This document shows positions 25,751 through 34,316 of a DNA stretch of 40,407 bases, one piece after another. Below the pieces are notes generated by a model. The model worked only from the letters and a program-made list of their open reading frames with translations, made no database searches and was not told the DNA's origin. How positions within the stretch are numbered: the stretch's first letter is position 1; each line of letters opens with the position of its first letter. Origin of the DNA: Clostridia bacterium (GTDB taxonomy: Bacteria > Bacillota > Clostridia > Christensenellales > Aristaeellaceae); the NCBI GenBank assembly GCA_017524615.1, contig JAFXVJ010000029.1:1-40407 (forward strand), read 5' to 3'. Position numbers and translations under genes: made by a program.

Positions 25751-25779
25751 ATTATATATGAAAAACCTCATCTGCGCAA
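25751..25779 (-). promoter_or_regulatory. Sigma-A promoter of the metallophosphoesterase-ppk operon
   Basis: On the minus strand TTGCGC (25774-25779) and TATAAT (25751-25756) are 17 bases apart, about 30 bases before the start codon. Confidence 0.7.
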
Positions 25780-25880
25780 TGCGAAAAGCCTCCTGAAACA
25801 CAAATTTTTTACAATTTTCTTACGATTTTTTTACGAAACTACGAGAAACGGGACGGATCCAACAAAAAACGGAACAAAAT

Positions 25881-25928
25881 AAAAAACGAAAAAACCGCAG
25901 ACAGGCCGGGAGGGAACGCCTGTCTGCG
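25881..25928 (-). terminator. Terminator after the vWA-like membrane protein gene
   Basis: On the minus strand CGCAGACAGGC (25928-25918) pairs with GCCTGTCTGCG (25906-25896) and is followed by GTTTTTTCGTTTTTT. The stop codon lies 40 bases upstream. Confidence 0.88.
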
Positions 25929-25967
25929 ATTGGATATAGCTTCGGATTTTATCGACGGAAAATGGGA

Positions 25968-27263
25968 TCAGAAGCTGAAGGGATCCCCCGAAACCTGGGC
26001 CGCGCCGAAGGGATCGGCGGGGGCGGGAACGCCGGACGGGCCGTGCGCGCCCGCGCCGGGGGCGTAATTGCGCCGCATGATCACGATGCCAAGCAAACTG
26101 AAGGCCACGCCCTCCAGCACCCACTGGGGAAGGGAATCGCCCACGGGCAGCACCTTGAGCAGCAGGAACGCCACCGCGGCCAGCAGGGGAGACAGGATAA
26201 CCTGGAAACGCATCTGCCCCCGTACGGACAAAAGCAGCATCATGCCCAGACCGATCACCAGGCCTTCCAGGATCAGCATCACCCCGGTCAGCGCCGTGGC
26301 GGAGGAGGTGTCCGCCCGCAGCATATCGCCGTCGGAATGGATAAAGACGCGCAGATTGGTCAAAAGATCGTCAGCGCTGTAATTGGTCAGGATCTGGCCG
26401 CCCGAATGCACAGCCATGTATTCCATGCCCTCCTCCGGCGTTGCGGAACTCATGAAATACAGGGACATGCGGTTGTTGGCCAAGCGGATCAGATCCCGGT
26501 CCCATTCCGTTTTGGTGTAGTGTCCGTTACCGTACCGGATGCTGAAATCGCAGACGAAAATCATGCGGGTGGGGCGCTTGGTGCCGCTTTTTTCCACCCA
26601 CTCGTACGCGTTTTCATGGCCGTAGGAAACGGATTGCTTCTTCTTGCCCAGGATCAGCGCGTTGTATATTTCCTGGCGGTGTTCCTGGGTCAGCGGGGCA
26701 AAGTCGATGACGCCGTTATTGACTTGCACGCTATAATCGGATGTATCGAAAATGAACATGCCCACCTGCACCCGGCTGCCGGATTTTTCCATGATTTCGT
26801 CCACCACGCCCATGATGGCCCGATCGGTTTCCGTATTGCCCACGGCGTTATCCTCATACACCAGGAAAATCAGGTTGTCGGAGCTGTCGCCGACAAAGCC
26901 GCCGTACAGGTAAATGGCGTCGCACAGGCAGGCCACCAGGAAAGTGGCGGCAGTGGCTGCCGAGGCGATGATCACCTGGGCCCGGCGGCTGGTGGAGGGG
27001 GTCATGGCGCCCTGGGAAAACTCCATGATCAGGGCCGCCAGGAACATGGCCCCGGCGGGTATCATGAATATCAGCCCCATCAGCCACACGGAGCGGTTCT
27101 GCACATCCTTGGTCAGCACCGCCATCAAAAAGGACAGCCCGGACACCAGCACAAAGGACAGCAGCGTCAGCGCCCAATGCCAGCCGTGGGTCCCGGCGTT
27201 CGGGGCGGACTGGCGAAGGGGAGTGTCCTGATATGAAAAGGAATCATAATCATTCATGCTCAT
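25968..27263 (-). CDS. Membrane protein with von Willebrand A-like central domain
   Basis: About 431 residues, with three N-terminal membrane segments (about 27-125), a soluble middle domain (about 130-320) and further C-terminal segments (about 325-400) before a Gly/Ala/Pro-rich tail. The middle domain starts with LIFLVYEDNAVGNTETDRA and contains RMIFVCDFSIRYG, an arrangement like a vWA fold, but the DxSxS metal site is not intact. The function is unknown to me; vWA membrane proteins often work in complex assembly or stress response. AAAGGATG lies upstream of several near ATGs; I used 27263 for its nine-base spacing. It is monocistronic, divergent from radA. Confidence 0.62.
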   Translation of the reverse strand: MSMNDYDSFSYQDTPLRQSAPNAGTHGWHWALTLLSFVLVSGLSFLMAVLTKDVQNRSVWLMGLIFMIPAGAMFLAALIMEFSQGAMTPSTSRRAQVIIASAATAATFLVACLCDAIYLYGGFVGDSSDNLIFLVYEDNAVGNTETDRAIMGVVDEIMEKSGSRVQVGMFIFDTSDYSVQVNNGVIDFAPLTQEHRQEIYNALILGKKKQSVSYGHENAYEWVEKSGTKRPTRMIFVCDFSIRYGNGHYTKTEWDRDLIRLANNRMSLYFMSSATPEEGMEYMAVHSGGQILTNYSADDLLTNLRVFIHSDGDMLRADTSSATALTGVMLILEGLVIGLGMMLLLSVRGQMRFQVILSPLLAAVAFLLLKVLPVGDSLPQWVLEGVAFSLLGIVIMRRNYAPGAGAHGPSGVPAPADPFGAAQVSGDPFSF

Positions 27264-27304
27264 TGCGTTCATCCTTTCGGAGACACTGAAACTGTTTTCG
27301 GTTT

Positions 27305-27333
27305 ATTCTCCCACAATTTTGCCGATACGTCAA
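27305..27333 (-). promoter_or_regulatory. Possible promoter of the vWA-like gene
   Basis: On the minus strand TTGACG (27328-27333) is followed after 17 bases by GAGAAT (27305-27310). The -10 is weak, so this is tentative. Confidence 0.4.
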
Positions 27334-27501
27334 TAAACAATTTGCGTCCTCGGCGTTTCTGCCGGGCCATGCAGGATTTTTCCGTTTTGCGACGAACGAT
27401 TGGAAGAGGATCCGACGCATCCCGACCCTGTTTCCCATCGCCCCGGATGCGTCCCCGCGATACGATCGGGCAGGCCCGTCCTGCCGGGAAGGAACCGCGC
27501 C

Positions 27502-28884
27502 ATGGCCAAGAAGAAAACTGCTTTTCAATGCTCCGCCTGCGGGTATGAGAATCCGCGATGGATGGGGAAATGCCCGGAATGCGGGGCATGGAACACCATG
27601 GAGGAAATCATGGCCGCGCCGGAGGAGACCGCGCCCAAGGCGTATAAACAGCGGGGCGGCACGGGCGGAGAGGCCATGCCGCTGCGCAGTATCCAGGCGG
27701 ATGACCAGGTGTACACCTCCAGCGGATCGGCGGAATTGGACCGGGTGCTGGGCGGAGGCATCGTGGAGGGCGCCCTGATGCTGGTGGGCGGCGATCCGGG
27801 CATCGGCAAATCCACCCTGCTGCTGCAGGTATGCGATCATCTGTGCAGAATGGGCAAGCGGGTGCTGTATGTCAGCGGCGAGGAAAGCGCCCGGCAGATC
27901 AGACTGCGGGCCCAGCGGCTGGGCGCCCATCAAAGCGACCTGCTGGTGCTGACGGAAAACGCCATGGATCAGGTGGAGGCAAAGCTGCAGGCTGTGCAGC
28001 CGGAATTCTGCGTGATCGACTCCATCCAGACCATGTACCGGCCCGAAATGGGCAGCGCGCCCGGATCTGTCAGCCAGGTGCGGGAATGCGCCTCGATTCT
28101 GATGCGATACGCCAAAACCACAGGCTGCGCCGTGTTCCTGGTGGGCCATGTAACCAAAGAAGGCTCCCTGGCAGGCCCCCGGGTGCTGGAGCACATGGTG
28201 GATGTGGTGATGTATTTTGAAGGGGACCATACCCATGAATACCGCCTGCTCAGGGCGGTGAAGAACCGGTTCGGTTCGGTGAACGAATTGGGCATTTTCG
28301 AAATGACGGGCACGGGCATGCGGGCGGTGGAAGGCGCGTCGGAAACCCTTCTGTCCCAGCGCGCCAAGGGAGCCAGCGGCAGTTGCGTCTTCTGCGGCAT
28401 GGAGGGCAGCCGGCCCATGCTGGTGGATATCCAGGCGCTGGTGACCCAGTCCTTTTTGCAGGTGCCCCGGCGCACCGTGGACGGCATGGATTCCAGCCGG
28501 GTGATGCTGCTGCTGGCGGTGATGGAAAAGCGGGCACGGCTGAAAATGTACTGCCGGGACGCCTATATCAACGTGGCGGGCGGCCTGTCCCTCAGCGAAC
28601 CGGCGGCCGACCTGGCCTTGTGCATGGCAGTGGCTTCCTCCTATGTGGACAGGCCCGTGCCCGGCGACTGGGCGGTGATGGGGGAGGTGGGCCTGGCGGG
28701 CGAGGTGCGCTCCATTTCCCAATTGGAACGCCGCGCCATGGAATGCCGCCGCCTGGGATTTACCCATATCCTGTGCCCCCGGGACAGCGTCCGCCACGTG
28801 AAGGCCCCGGAGGGGATCATCCTGCACGGCGTGGATACGGTGGCGCAGGCCATGGCGGTGCTGGATCTGATGCCTTCTTCGTAA
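27502..28884 (+). CDS. radA: DNA repair protein RadA
   Basis: RadA is a RecA-like, DnaB-type helicase that promotes branch migration during recombinational repair. The 460-residue protein starts with a C4 zinc finger (C10, C13, C24, C27). It continues with a RecA-type ATPase core (Walker A GDPGIGKST near 97-105, Walker B-type FCVIDSIQTM near 170), the RadA-specific KNRFG motif (254-258) and a Lon-protease-like C-terminal domain (about 300-455). AAGGAA precedes the ATG at 27502; upstream in-frame codons lack support. No strong promoter was identified. DisA and clpC, frequent neighbours in Bacilli, are not seen nearby. Confidence 0.97.
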   Translation: MAKKKTAFQCSACGYENPRWMGKCPECGAWNTMEEIMAAPEETAPKAYKQRGGTGGEAMPLRSIQADDQVYTSSGSAELDRVLGGGIVEGALMLVGGDPGIGKSTLLLQVCDHLCRMGKRVLYVSGEESARQIRLRAQRLGAHQSDLLVLTENAMDQVEAKLQAVQPEFCVIDSIQTMYRPEMGSAPGSVSQVRECASILMRYAKTTGCAVFLVGHVTKEGSLAGPRVLEHMVDVVMYFEGDHTHEYRLLRAVKNRFGSVNELGIFEMTGTGMRAVEGASETLLSQRAKGASGSCVFCGMEGSRPMLVDIQALVTQSFLQVPRRTVDGMDSSRVMLLLAVMEKRARLKMYCRDAYINVAGGLSLSEPAADLALCMAVASSYVDRPVPGDWAVMGEVGLAGEVRSISQLERRAMECRRLGFTHILCPRDSVRHVKAPEGIILHGVDTVAQAMAVLDLMPSS

Positions 28885-29225
28885 CGGATGGGCGGGGATC
28901 ATCGACCGGGCCAAACCGGGCATGACACGCCCCGAATTGGTTACATATATTACGCGATTTTTACAAACGGAAGGCCGGAGCGGAAAACGGACCTGTGCCA
29001 CTTTATTTGGCATGGTCCGGATACCGGGGCCACAAGCGATGGCGGATGGGCGGACGGAACGAACGGTCCGTCAGGCTGCGGGCGCGGCCCCGTTCGTAAA
29101 TGTAAATTCAGCAATTCGAAACATTTCTGGTATAGTAATTTTTCCTGTTCCATGGTAAAATATCGGTGTGGTAGCGGTCATGCGCTGTTGGTGACCGCAT
29201 GCTGCGAAAGGAGGAATACGGTATC
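28885..29225 (+). other. 341-base non-coding stretch before the peptidoglycan-binding protein
   Basis: No gene is supported here. Just before the ribosome site of the next gene, GCGGTCA (29174-29180) and TGACCGC (29192-29198) form a seven-base inverted repeat that could be an operator or a leader hairpin. TATAGT near 29140 and TAAAAT near 29156 are possible -10 boxes, but neither has a convincing -35. Confidence 0.4.
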
Positions 29226-31226
29226 ATGTTGAAACGAGTATTTGTGTTGCTGTTGGCGCTGATTCTGGCGCTGTCGGCGTGCCAAATGGCCCTGGCAGAT
29301 CCGGATCAGCACCTGTCTCCCAACGGCAGCTATATTTATGGCTCCACCGGTGACGGCGTCAAGCAGATCCAGACGCTGCTGACCACGCTGGGCTATTATT
29401 CCGGCCCCATCGACGGAAAATATCAGACCGAGACGATGAACGCTGTGCGGTGGTTCCAGCGCAGCAACCATCTGACGGTGGACGGAGCGGTGGGCGCGAA
29501 AACCATGGCGGTGCTCACGTCTTCCGGCGCCATCGCGGCCACGGACGCCACGGCCCAGAACACCACAGCCAACGGCGGCCTGTGCCGGGGCTCCTCCGGC
29601 CAGGAAGTGCTGCAGGTGCAGACGCTGCTGGCTTCCCTGAATTACTATTCCGGGCCGCTGGACGGCCTGTATGGCAAGGCCACGGAAGAGGCCGTCAAGA
29701 AGTTCCAGCGGAACAATCGGCTGCAGGCGGACGGCATTGTGGGCACCCTGACGATGCAGAAGCTGCTCACCGGCATTCCCTGGCAGGAAGAATTCAATCA
29801 TGATCTGCTGGAGATCGAGTATCCCTTCCAGCAGCCTGCGGCAGTGGGGCAGACCCAGCTGGGAAGCTACTATAAAGGCGCGTCCGGCTCGGCCATCGCC
29901 GCCTTCCAGCAGAAGCTGAAGGACCTGGAATACTATGACGGCGAAATCGACGGCATTTTTTCCGACGAAATGGAAGCGGCGGTGAAGCTGTTCCAGAGCC
30001 GCAACGGCCTGACGGCGGATGGGATGATCGGCAAAAAGACGGTGGCCGCGCTGTATGACTCCGGCGCCATCAAGAAGACGGATCTGGTGCCTCCCTCCAC
30101 TGTGCTGGGAAGCGGCAGCCATGGCCCGTATATCCAGTATCTGCAAACCATTATGCGCGACCATTATTTCTATACCGGCAAGGTGGACGGCGTATACGGC
30201 GCCGATATGGTGGCCGCAGTGAAAAACGTGCAGGCGGCCGCCGGCCTGCTGGTGGACGGCAAAGCCGGCCCCAACACCCAGGCTGTGATCCGCGAGCTGC
30301 TCAATAACCACCTGAAGGTGGGCGACAAGGTGCTTTCCTATCCGGTGCGCACCCTGCGCCGCGGCATGCGGGGCTGGGATGTGTACATGCTCCAGCAGCG
30401 CCTGATCGCCGCCAATTACCTGACCGGGATTTATTCCAAGGGCGAATTTGACCTGGCGACGGAAAACGCCGTCAAGCTGGCCGAAAAGGTTTTCAAGATC
30501 AAGGAGGACGGTATTTTCGGCAACACCCTGCGGCGCTATCTGTGGGCCACCAATGTGGCGCAGGATGAAAACGAGCAATCCAAGTATGACGATTGGGACG
30601 AGCACGGCAACTTCATCGGCACCACCCTGCGCAAGGGCTCCCATGGCGAGGCGGTGAGCTACCTCCAGATGAAGCTCAAGGCCATCGGCTTCCTGCTGGA
30701 CGACGCGGACGGCGTGTACGGCAACAGCACGGAGAAGGCCGTACTGCAGCTGCAGAAGATGATCAATAAGCAGAAGCAGGCCACCGGCGACGATAACTTC
30801 ATCAAGGAAGACGGCATCGTAGGCCCGCAGACCTGGACCATCATCCGCGATCTGCATCTGTCCGGCTTCAAGGATCCCTATTCGCTGGATGCAAACATCC
30901 AGAACCCCACGGAAGGATCCGAACTGGTGGAGGTGACCCCGAATCAGCCCGCGATCGGCGCCATCACCCGCAAGCTGCGGCTGGGCAGCTCGGGCGAGCA
31001 GGTCAAGCGCCTGCAGCAGATGCTCATCAAGATCGGCCTGCTGCCCACCGGCGCGGACGACGGCAAGTACGGCCCCATCACCCGAGCGGCTGTGCTGCAG
31101 TTCCAGCAGAATGTCAATCTGGCGTATGGCTCCAAGGTCATCCTGGAGGATGGCGTGGTGGGCAGCCAGACGCTGTATCACCTGCAGCTGGTACTCTCCG
31201 GTCAGGAACTGCCGGGCAAGATTTGA
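29226..31226 (+). CDS. Exported protein with seven peptidoglycan-binding repeats
   Basis: The 666-residue product has an N-terminal signal (VFVLLLALILALSACQMALA). It contains a possible lipobox (LSAC, Cys at about 18) and also an ALA signal-peptidase I site, so either a lipoprotein or a secreted protein is possible. The remainder is seven PG_binding_1-type units of 70-100 residues. Each starts with an LQ-type helix, then xYYSGxxDGxYG and AVxxFQ, and closes with DGxxGxxT. Units five to seven are more divergent and longer. No enzymatic domain is attached, so a structural or scaffolding cell-wall role is inferred. AAAGGAGG precedes the ATG, and the gene is monocistronic with a terminator. Confidence 0.88.
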   Translation: MLKRVFVLLLALILALSACQMALADPDQHLSPNGSYIYGSTGDGVKQIQTLLTTLGYYSGPIDGKYQTETMNAVRWFQRSNHLTVDGAVGAKTMAVLTSSGAIAATDATAQNTTANGGLCRGSSGQEVLQVQTLLASLNYYSGPLDGLYGKATEEAVKKFQRNNRLQADGIVGTLTMQKLLTGIPWQEEFNHDLLEIEYPFQQPAAVGQTQLGSYYKGASGSAIAAFQQKLKDLEYYDGEIDGIFSDEMEAAVKLFQSRNGLTADGMIGKKTVAALYDSGAIKKTDLVPPSTVLGSGSHGPYIQYLQTIMRDHYFYTGKVDGVYGADMVAAVKNVQAAAGLLVDGKAGPNTQAVIRELLNNHLKVGDKVLSYPVRTLRRGMRGWDVYMLQQRLIAANYLTGIYSKGEFDLATENAVKLAEKVFKIKEDGIFGNTLRRYLWATNVAQDENEQSKYDDWDEHGNFIGTTLRKGSHGEAVSYLQMKLKAIGFLLDDADGVYGNSTEKAVLQLQKMINKQKQATGDDNFIKEDGIVGPQTWTIIRDLHLSGFKDPYSLDANIQNPTEGSELVEVTPNQPAIGAITRKLRLGSSGEQVKRLQQMLIKIGLLPTGADDGKYGPITRAAVLQFQQNVNLAYGSKVILEDGVVGSQTLYHLQLVLSGQELPGKI

Positions 31227-31304
31227 TGTTGAACTGAGGCGGACGGGCGATGCTTTCCGCCTGCCGATGAAAAAAACAAAGCCCGGATGATTCTCTGATC
31301 CTGT

Positions 31305-31355
31305 CCCCTGCATGACGGTGACCGCATCGCGCGTTACTGCCGTGCAGGGGTTTTT
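31305..31355 (+). terminator. Terminator after the peptidoglycan-binding protein
   Basis: CCCCTGCA (31305-31312) pairs with TGCAGGGG (31343-31350), followed by five T residues. The loop can pair further through ACGG/CCGT. Confidence 0.75.
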
Positions 31356-31388
31356 GCTGGGACGCCTCTGCATTCCGCCGCAGGCTTA

Positions 31389-31417
31389 TTGTAAAACGCC
31401 GCGGTTTGTGGTATCAT
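31389..31417 (+). promoter_or_regulatory. Sigma-A promoter of the ThrE-Spo0A-like operon
   Basis: TTGTAA (31389-31394) and TATCAT (31412-31417) are separated by 17 bases, about 40 bases before the first gene of the unit. Confidence 0.7.
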
Positions 31418-31455
31418 GCATGAGCTGAATGCTTCAAAAGAAACGGGAGAGCGGA

Positions 31456-32220
31456 ATGGACGCGATCACAACCACCCTGGACGCCGTGTGCCTGGCGTCC
31501 GAAATGATCCTGGAAAGCGGCGGGGAAACATACCGGGCCGAGGAAACGGTGGAGCGCATGTGCCAGGGCCTGCATGTGCCCCGCGTGGATGTGCTGGCGC
31601 TGCCCACCGGGCTGATGCTGACGCTGACCACCGAGGATGGGTCCAATGTGAGCCGCCTGGTGCGGGTGCGGGACAGGAGCACCAACCTGGAACGCATCGA
31701 TCAGTGCAATTCCATTTCCCGCAAGGTGGCCGCCGGGGAAATGAGCGCCCGGGAAGCGCTGGAACGGCTGAGGGAGATCCGTCGGCCGCAAAAGGAGCAC
31801 AGGCTGCTGCTGATTGGCGCCAGCGCCTTGTCGGCGGGCAGCTTTACCGTCATGCTGGGCGGTACATGGGCGGATTTTATCGTATCCTTTTTCTGTGGCA
31901 TGGTCGTGCAGCTGGTGATGCCGCCGCTGAGCAGAATGCGGGTGCCCACGCTGCTGTCCTCCCTGCTGGCCGGCGCCCTGACCACCCTGATGGCGCTGGT
32001 GGGCACACTGGCGGTGCAGGCTGTGCATGTGGAGCCCGTCATCAGCGGCGCCATCATGCCGCTGCTGCCCGGCCTGGCCACCACCAACGCCATGCGGGAT
32101 ACCATGCGGGGCGACCTGGTGTCCGGCGGGGCGAGGATCATTGAGGCCATCCTGGGGGTCATGATGCTGGCGGCCGGTATCGGCCTGATGCTGAGCATGT
32201 GGGGAGGGATCGGAGCATGA
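31456..32220 (+). CDS. Threonine/serine exporter family, large subunit (ThrE N-terminal type)
   Basis: The 254-residue protein matches the DUF1212/ThrE N-terminal half (YjjP-like). A cytoplasmic start contains AVCLASEMILESGGETYRAE and VLALPTGLMLTLTTEDG, followed by about five membrane helices beginning at residue 120. The PLLPGLATTNAMRDTMRGDL motif is highly characteristic. Together with the small second subunit it should form an exporter of threonine/serine or dicarboxylates. GGGAGAG precedes the ATG. Its stop overlaps the next start (ATGA), typical of obligate two-subunit transporters. Confidence 0.9.
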   Translation: MDAITTTLDAVCLASEMILESGGETYRAEETVERMCQGLHVPRVDVLALPTGLMLTLTTEDGSNVSRLVRVRDRSTNLERIDQCNSISRKVAAGEMSAREALERLREIRRPQKEHRLLLIGASALSAGSFTVMLGGTWADFIVSFFCGMVVQLVMPPLSRMRVPTLLSSLLAGALTTLMALVGTLAVQAVHVEPVISGAIMPLLPGLATTNAMRDTMRGDLVSGGARIIEAILGVMMLAAGIGLMLSMWGGIGA

Positions 32221-32651
32221 GCTGGTGGGTTCAGCTGATCGCCTGTTTTGTGGCGGCGGCCAGCTTTTCGGTGCTGCTGCATCAGCCTCGCAGCAGCATC
32301 CTGGTCAGTTCCCTCATTGCCGTGGCGGGATACAGCGTGTTCCTGCTGCTGAATCAAAACACCACGGCGTATTTCCTGGCTTCCCTGCTCATCGGCATTC
32401 TGTGTGAGAGCTGCGCCAGGCTGCTCAAACGCACCGCCACCCTGTTCATCACCGGCGGCATCATTCCCCTGGTGCCCGGCGTGGGCCTGTACAATACCAT
32501 GCGCCACGTGGTGGAGGGCAGCTATCACGAGGCGGTGACGGTGGGCGTGAACACCATCCTGGGGCTTTGCGCCATCGCGCTGGCCATCACCACTTCCTCG
32601 GTCATTTTCTCTGTCCTGCGCCCCAAGCAGCGCAAAAAGGGGACGGCATGA
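32217..32651 (+). CDS. Threonine/serine exporter family, small subunit (ThrE_2 type)
   Basis: This 144-residue membrane protein has about four to five helices and carries the DUF3815/ThrE_2 signature ITGGIIPLVPGVGLYNTMRH near residue 80. It is the YjjB-like partner of the preceding subunit, and the two correspond to the halves of a full-length ThrE. Start and stop overlap both neighbours by four bases, so all three genes are translationally coupled. Confidence 0.9.
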   Translation: MSWWVQLIACFVAAASFSVLLHQPRSSILVSSLIAVAGYSVFLLLNQNTTAYFLASLLIGILCESCARLLKRTATLFITGGIIPLVPGVGLYNTMRHVVEGSYHEAVTVGVNTILGLCAIALAITTSSVIFSVLRPKQRKKGTA

Positions 32652-33400
32652 AGGGGCCATATCGGCTGTTTATCGCCTCGCCCGATGCGGAGCAATGGGA
32701 GAGGCTGTTTTTTGCCGCGCCGTATTTTACCGTGCTGGGCAGCGAAAAAATAGGCGAACGGGCGGTCCGGGAGATCGGGCGGCTGTGCCCGGAGGCGGCG
32801 GTGGTGGACAGCGTGCTGGTGGGCATGGACGGGATGGAGGCCCTGCGCCGGCTGTCCCGCATGGCGTCCCCGCCCCGGGTGCTTTTTGTACTCCGGGCCG
32901 AGGCGCTTGCCATGACGGAAGTGCCTGACGTGTGCGTGCAGTACGCCTATGATCATCCGCACCTGCTGGTGACGGAGGCGCGAAAGGCTGCGGAAAGGCC
33001 GCTGCCCGCGCTGGCGCGGTCCGGACGGGAGATCCGCGAAAGGATCACGGAGGAGATGCTGGATCGGCTGGGCGTGTCCCCGCGCCTGAAAGGCCGGCGC
33101 TGCATGGGATGCGCCGTATCCGCCCTGGCCTGCGCCCCCACCCTGGCGGATTCTTGTTCCCAGCGGCTGTATCCGTATGTGGCAGCGGTGTGCGCTTCCA
33201 CGCCCCAGGCGGTGGAGCGGGCCATCCGCACCGCGGTGGAGGACACCTGGCTGCGGGGCAGCCTGACGGAAATCCAGCGGCTGTTCGGCCTGACCGTGGA
33301 CGCTGAGCGGGGCAAGCCCACCAACGCCGAATTCCTGACCCTGCTGGCCGAGCACGTGCGGCGGGAGACCCAGCGCCGCATGATGGAATTCCCTGGATAG
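32648..33400 (+). CDS. Spo0A-like regulator with degraded receiver domain
   Basis: The 250-residue protein ends in a clear Spo0A C-terminal DNA-binding domain (about 140-245): RLGVSPRLKG, then AVERAIRTAVEDTWLRG, RLFGLTV and RGKPTNAEFLTLLAEH. The N-terminal 120 residues keep the outline of a response-regulator receiver and the phospho-acceptor position (AVVDSVL, D54). They lack the acidic pair after strand 1 (ASP at 10-12) and the strand-5 lysine, so normal phosphorelay activation is doubtful. It overlaps the small exporter subunit by ATGA, an unusual partner for a Spo0A-type protein. It may be a paralogue controlling a sporulation- or nutrient-related regulon; a divergent true Spo0A cannot be excluded. 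Confidence 0.85.
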   Translation: MKGPYRLFIASPDAEQWERLFFAAPYFTVLGSEKIGERAVREIGRLCPEAAVVDSVLVGMDGMEALRRLSRMASPPRVLFVLRAEALAMTEVPDVCVQYAYDHPHLLVTEARKAAERPLPALARSGREIRERITEEMLDRLGVSPRLKGRRCMGCAVSALACAPTLADSCSQRLYPYVAAVCASTPQAVERAIRTAVEDTWLRGSLTEIQRLFGLTVDAERGKPTNAEFLTLLAEHVRRETQRRMMEFPG

Positions 33401-33430
33401 CTGTTCGGCTCCCGACTGAGCATTTTTGGG

Positions 33431-33458
33431 GCACTTTTCCCTTTCCGGCGCATACAAT
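33431..33458 (+). promoter_or_regulatory. Sigma-E-like sporulation promoter
   Basis: CATACAAT (33451-33458) equals the sigma-E -10 consensus. GCACTTT (33431-33437), 13 bases upstream, is an acceptable -35. This predicts expression in the mother cell after asymmetric division. Confidence 0.6.
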
Positions 33459-33485
33459 GAAAAGCGAAAACCAGGAAAGGGGTGC

Positions 33486-34094
33486 ATGGTCATGTCAGAT
33501 ACCAACGGGAGATGCATGTATCAGTATACTGTCAAGCGGGGCGACAGCTTCTATCTGATCGCCCACCGGCTGGGGGTCGGGCTTCGGGAGCTGCTGGAGG
33601 CCAATCCGGACATACCTCCCTCCCGGCTGACGGTGGGGGATGTGCTGTGCATTCCCGGCGCCGATGTGGAAAAACCCGCTTGCGAGAATCCCGACGACGC
33701 GCCGGGCGGCGAAACCGGCCCAACCGAGCAAAGCCCGGGCCAGGAAGAGCAGCCGGAAAACAGCGGTTACGCCTGCCCCGCCAACCGCCGGACAGTGGTG
33801 CAGGAGGGACAGACGGCCAGCGACCTGCAGCTGCGCTACAACCTCAGCTATCACACCCTGAAAGCCGCTAACAGCGACCGGGACCTGGAGCAACTGCAGG
33901 GCGGCGACGTGATCTGCGTGCCGGAGAGCAACATTGCCTGCCCGCTGCCCGCCAGCATCGTGCTGGGGGAGAACGACACCCTGGAATCGGTCGCCATGCG
34001 CTATAACGTGCCCATCGCGGAGCTGCTGCGGGTGAACCCCTGCCTGGCGCCCCGGGATTTCACCGCCGGGGCCACGGTGCGCCTGCCGGAGTAA
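33486..34094 (+). CDS. Three-LysM protein, probable spore coat component
   Basis: The 202-residue product has three LysM modules: YTVKRGDSFYLIAHRLGV (about 15-60), RTVVQEGQTASDLQLRYNL (about 103-148) and IVLGENDTLESVAMRYNV (about 160-202). An acidic Pro/Gly/Glu linker separates the first two. Seven or so cysteines are spread between modules, which would allow disulfide cross-linking. There is no signal peptide. With the sigma-E-like promoter this points to a mother-cell protein binding spore cortex or coat, comparable in role to SafA; this is inference. AAAGGGG precedes the ATG at 33486. Confidence 0.82.
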   Translation: MVMSDTNGRCMYQYTVKRGDSFYLIAHRLGVGLRELLEANPDIPPSRLTVGDVLCIPGADVEKPACENPDDAPGGETGPTEQSPGQEEQPENSGYACPANRRTVVQEGQTASDLQLRYNLSYHTLKAANSDRDLEQLQGGDVICVPESNIACPLPASIVLGENDTLESVAMRYNVPIAELLRVNPCLAPRDFTAGATVRLPE

Positions 34095-34101
34095 TCCTAA
34101 G

Positions 34102-34246
34102 CTCTGTTTAAAAAGAACAATCTTTTCGGCCCTTTTTCGCCCTGGCTGCGCTTCATTCCGGTCAACGCAGCGCTGCTGCGCCTCCCTCCATTCAGCTTTG
34201 CCAGAACAAAAAAAGGCTTGAAAATCTTGTCTCCTTTTTATCAGAG
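34102..34246. repeat. 145-bp palindromic MITE-like element
   Basis: The ends are imperfect inverted repeats: CTCTGTTTAAAAAG at the left matches CTCTGATAAAAAGG read inward from the right, and the pairing continues through CAA and TTTTC. The centre is GC-rich with GCAGCGCTGC. It carries no coding sequence and lies directly after the LysM gene, apparently separating it from the terminator at 34317. Confidence 0.6.
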
Positions 34247-34316
34247 GTTAGCATAATCCCCTAACGAAACGAAAAACGGTGATGCTGCGGACGCTCTGTC
34301 AGGTCTGATGATAAAG

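Noticed and set aside
29178-31373. 731-codon open frame on the minus strand
   Set aside because: Antisense to the repetitive peptidoglycan-binding protein; it is an artefact of high-GC codons.
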